Shown here: positions 63,635 through 64,000 of the stretch, piece after piece
Position numbering within the stretch: position 1 is the stretch's first letter
How the letters are laid out: each line of letters starts with the position of its first letter
Assembly: GCA_016795365.1 (NCBI GenBank)
Contig: JAEUHN010000051.1
Location: forward strand, 1-64,000
DNA length: 64,000 nt
DNA from: Verrucomicrobiaceae bacterium
GTDB taxonomy: Bacteria; Verrucomicrobiota; Verrucomicrobiia; Verrucomicrobiales; Verrucomicrobiaceae
Direction of reading: 5' to 3'
Notes under the pieces: model-generated
Databases searched by the model: none
What the model was told of the DNA's origin: nothing
The model's input: only the letters and a program-made list of their open reading frames with translations
Made by a program: the position numbers and the translations under genes

Positions 63635-64000
63635 CTACCGAATCACACCCCAGTGCGAGGTGAACGGCAGGTAACAGAACAACGCCGGCCCCACGACATT
63701 TCGCTGCGGCACAGACCCCCAGTAGCGGCTGTCAGAGCTGTTGTAGCTGTTGTCCCCCATCGCCCAGTATTCGTCGTCACCGAGATGCACTTCGCGACCT
63801 GAATCGAGGAACCCAATGTTGCCGTAGCCCTTGTAGGGTGCCTCCATCGACGCCACGCGCTTCATGCCAAACTCGGCGGCAACGCTGCCATTCACCCACA
63901 ACTCAGGCGACTTCACCTGAAGCCGGTCCCCTGGCACACCGACGAGGCGCTTGATGTAGTGCTGGGAGCCCTGCTCTTTCGGCACATTCATGTAGGGGCT
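63635..64000 (-). CDS. lepB: Signal peptidase I, C-terminal part (N-terminus beyond window)
   Basis: The minus-strand frame ends at 63635 and runs off the window edge at 64000, so the N-terminal half with the membrane helices and catalytic Ser is missing. The visible part has KRLVGVPGDRLQVKSPELWVNG (box D, with the catalytic Lys upstream in IKRLVGVPGD) and EYWAMGDNSYNSSDSRYWGSVPQ (box E). Ends at VGPALFCYLPFTSHWGVIR. It cleaves export signals, which are abundant in this window. Confidence 0.93.
   Translation of the reverse strand, partial: SPYMNVPKEQGSQHYIKRLVGVPGDRLQVKSPELWVNGSVAAEFGMKRVASMEAPYKGYGNIGFLDSGREVHLGDDEYWAMGDNSYNSSDSRYWGSVPQRNVVGPALFCYLPFTSHWGVIR

Noticed and set aside
1-64000. 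tRNA or rRNA genes
   Set aside because: No cloverleaf-like segment or conserved rRNA sequence was noticed in the intergenic spacers, which are all short; a tRNAscan run would settle it.

Overview
The window reads as a chromosomal segment of a verrucomicrobial bacterium, most likely Verrucomicrobiales of the Prosthecobacter/Verrucomicrobium type. The reasons are three DUF4838 proteins, two large secreted PVC-type dehydrogenase/cytochrome proteins with CxxCH haem motifs, a ThuA fusion, family 10 and family 1 pectate lyases, a bacterial SET-domain protein and a hopanoid-type squalene/phytoene synthase. Most genes are GC-rich and carry export signals. No rRNA, tRNA or CRISPR array was recognised. 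Family names are from reading motifs; no database search was possible.

Layout. 1-13.2 kb: a cut DUF4838 gene, a Pif1-like helicase of lower GC, a tandem array of about 159-bp hairpin-rich repeats beside a REP-associated (RAYT) transposase, then an esterase, an SGNH hydrolase, a D-Ala-D-Ala dipeptidase-like enzyme, a 1315-residue ThuA/NPCBM/dehydrogenase/HEAT/cytochrome fusion and two secreted proteins of uncertain function. 13.2-33.2 kb: a plant-polysaccharide (pectin-type) degradation region. It has a broken PL1 pectate lyase, an intact PL10 pectate lyase with a divergent XylR/AraC-type regulator, a DUF4838 protein, two Asp-box (sialidase-fold) proteins, a GH99-like/esterase fusion, several further esterases and a PL10 remnant. 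Inside it, at 25.5-29.7 kb, sits a foreign-looking 1345-residue gene with a Cap4/DUF4297-like nuclease, a STAND ATPase and a TPR-rich C-terminus, an architecture like antiviral Avs proteins. It lies between a full esterase gene and the 3' remnant of a paralogue of that esterase.

33.2-42.6 kb: malonate uptake (madL, madM) with a malonyl-CoA synthetase-like ligase, a third DUF4838 protein, an MFS transporter overlapping a beta-hydroxyacid dehydrogenase, and a cupin protein. 42.7-50.5 kb: a second PVC-type cytochrome protein and a compact peptide-type ABC transporter whose two permease subunits appear fused. 50.5-64 kb: a lipoprotein hydrolase, a glycosyltransferase, a prenyltransferase-repeat protein coupled to a 1538-residue coiled-coil DUF4175-like membrane protein, an EF-hand protein followed by a clear intrinsic terminator, a SET protein with a histone-like lysine tail, then cell-envelope genes (amidase, LysM lipoprotein, BamE-like protein, squalene/phytoene synthase, signal peptidase I cut by the window end).

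The genes between 4 and 33 kb fit a scavenger of plant cell-wall polymers: lyases cut the backbone, esterases remove acetyl, methyl or feruloyl groups, and the XylR-like protein probably senses the released sugar. The strongest candidate for an undescribed system is the nuclease-STAND-TPR gene and its insertion scar. Secondary candidates are the repeat/RAYT module, the SET protein and the matB-madLM combination.
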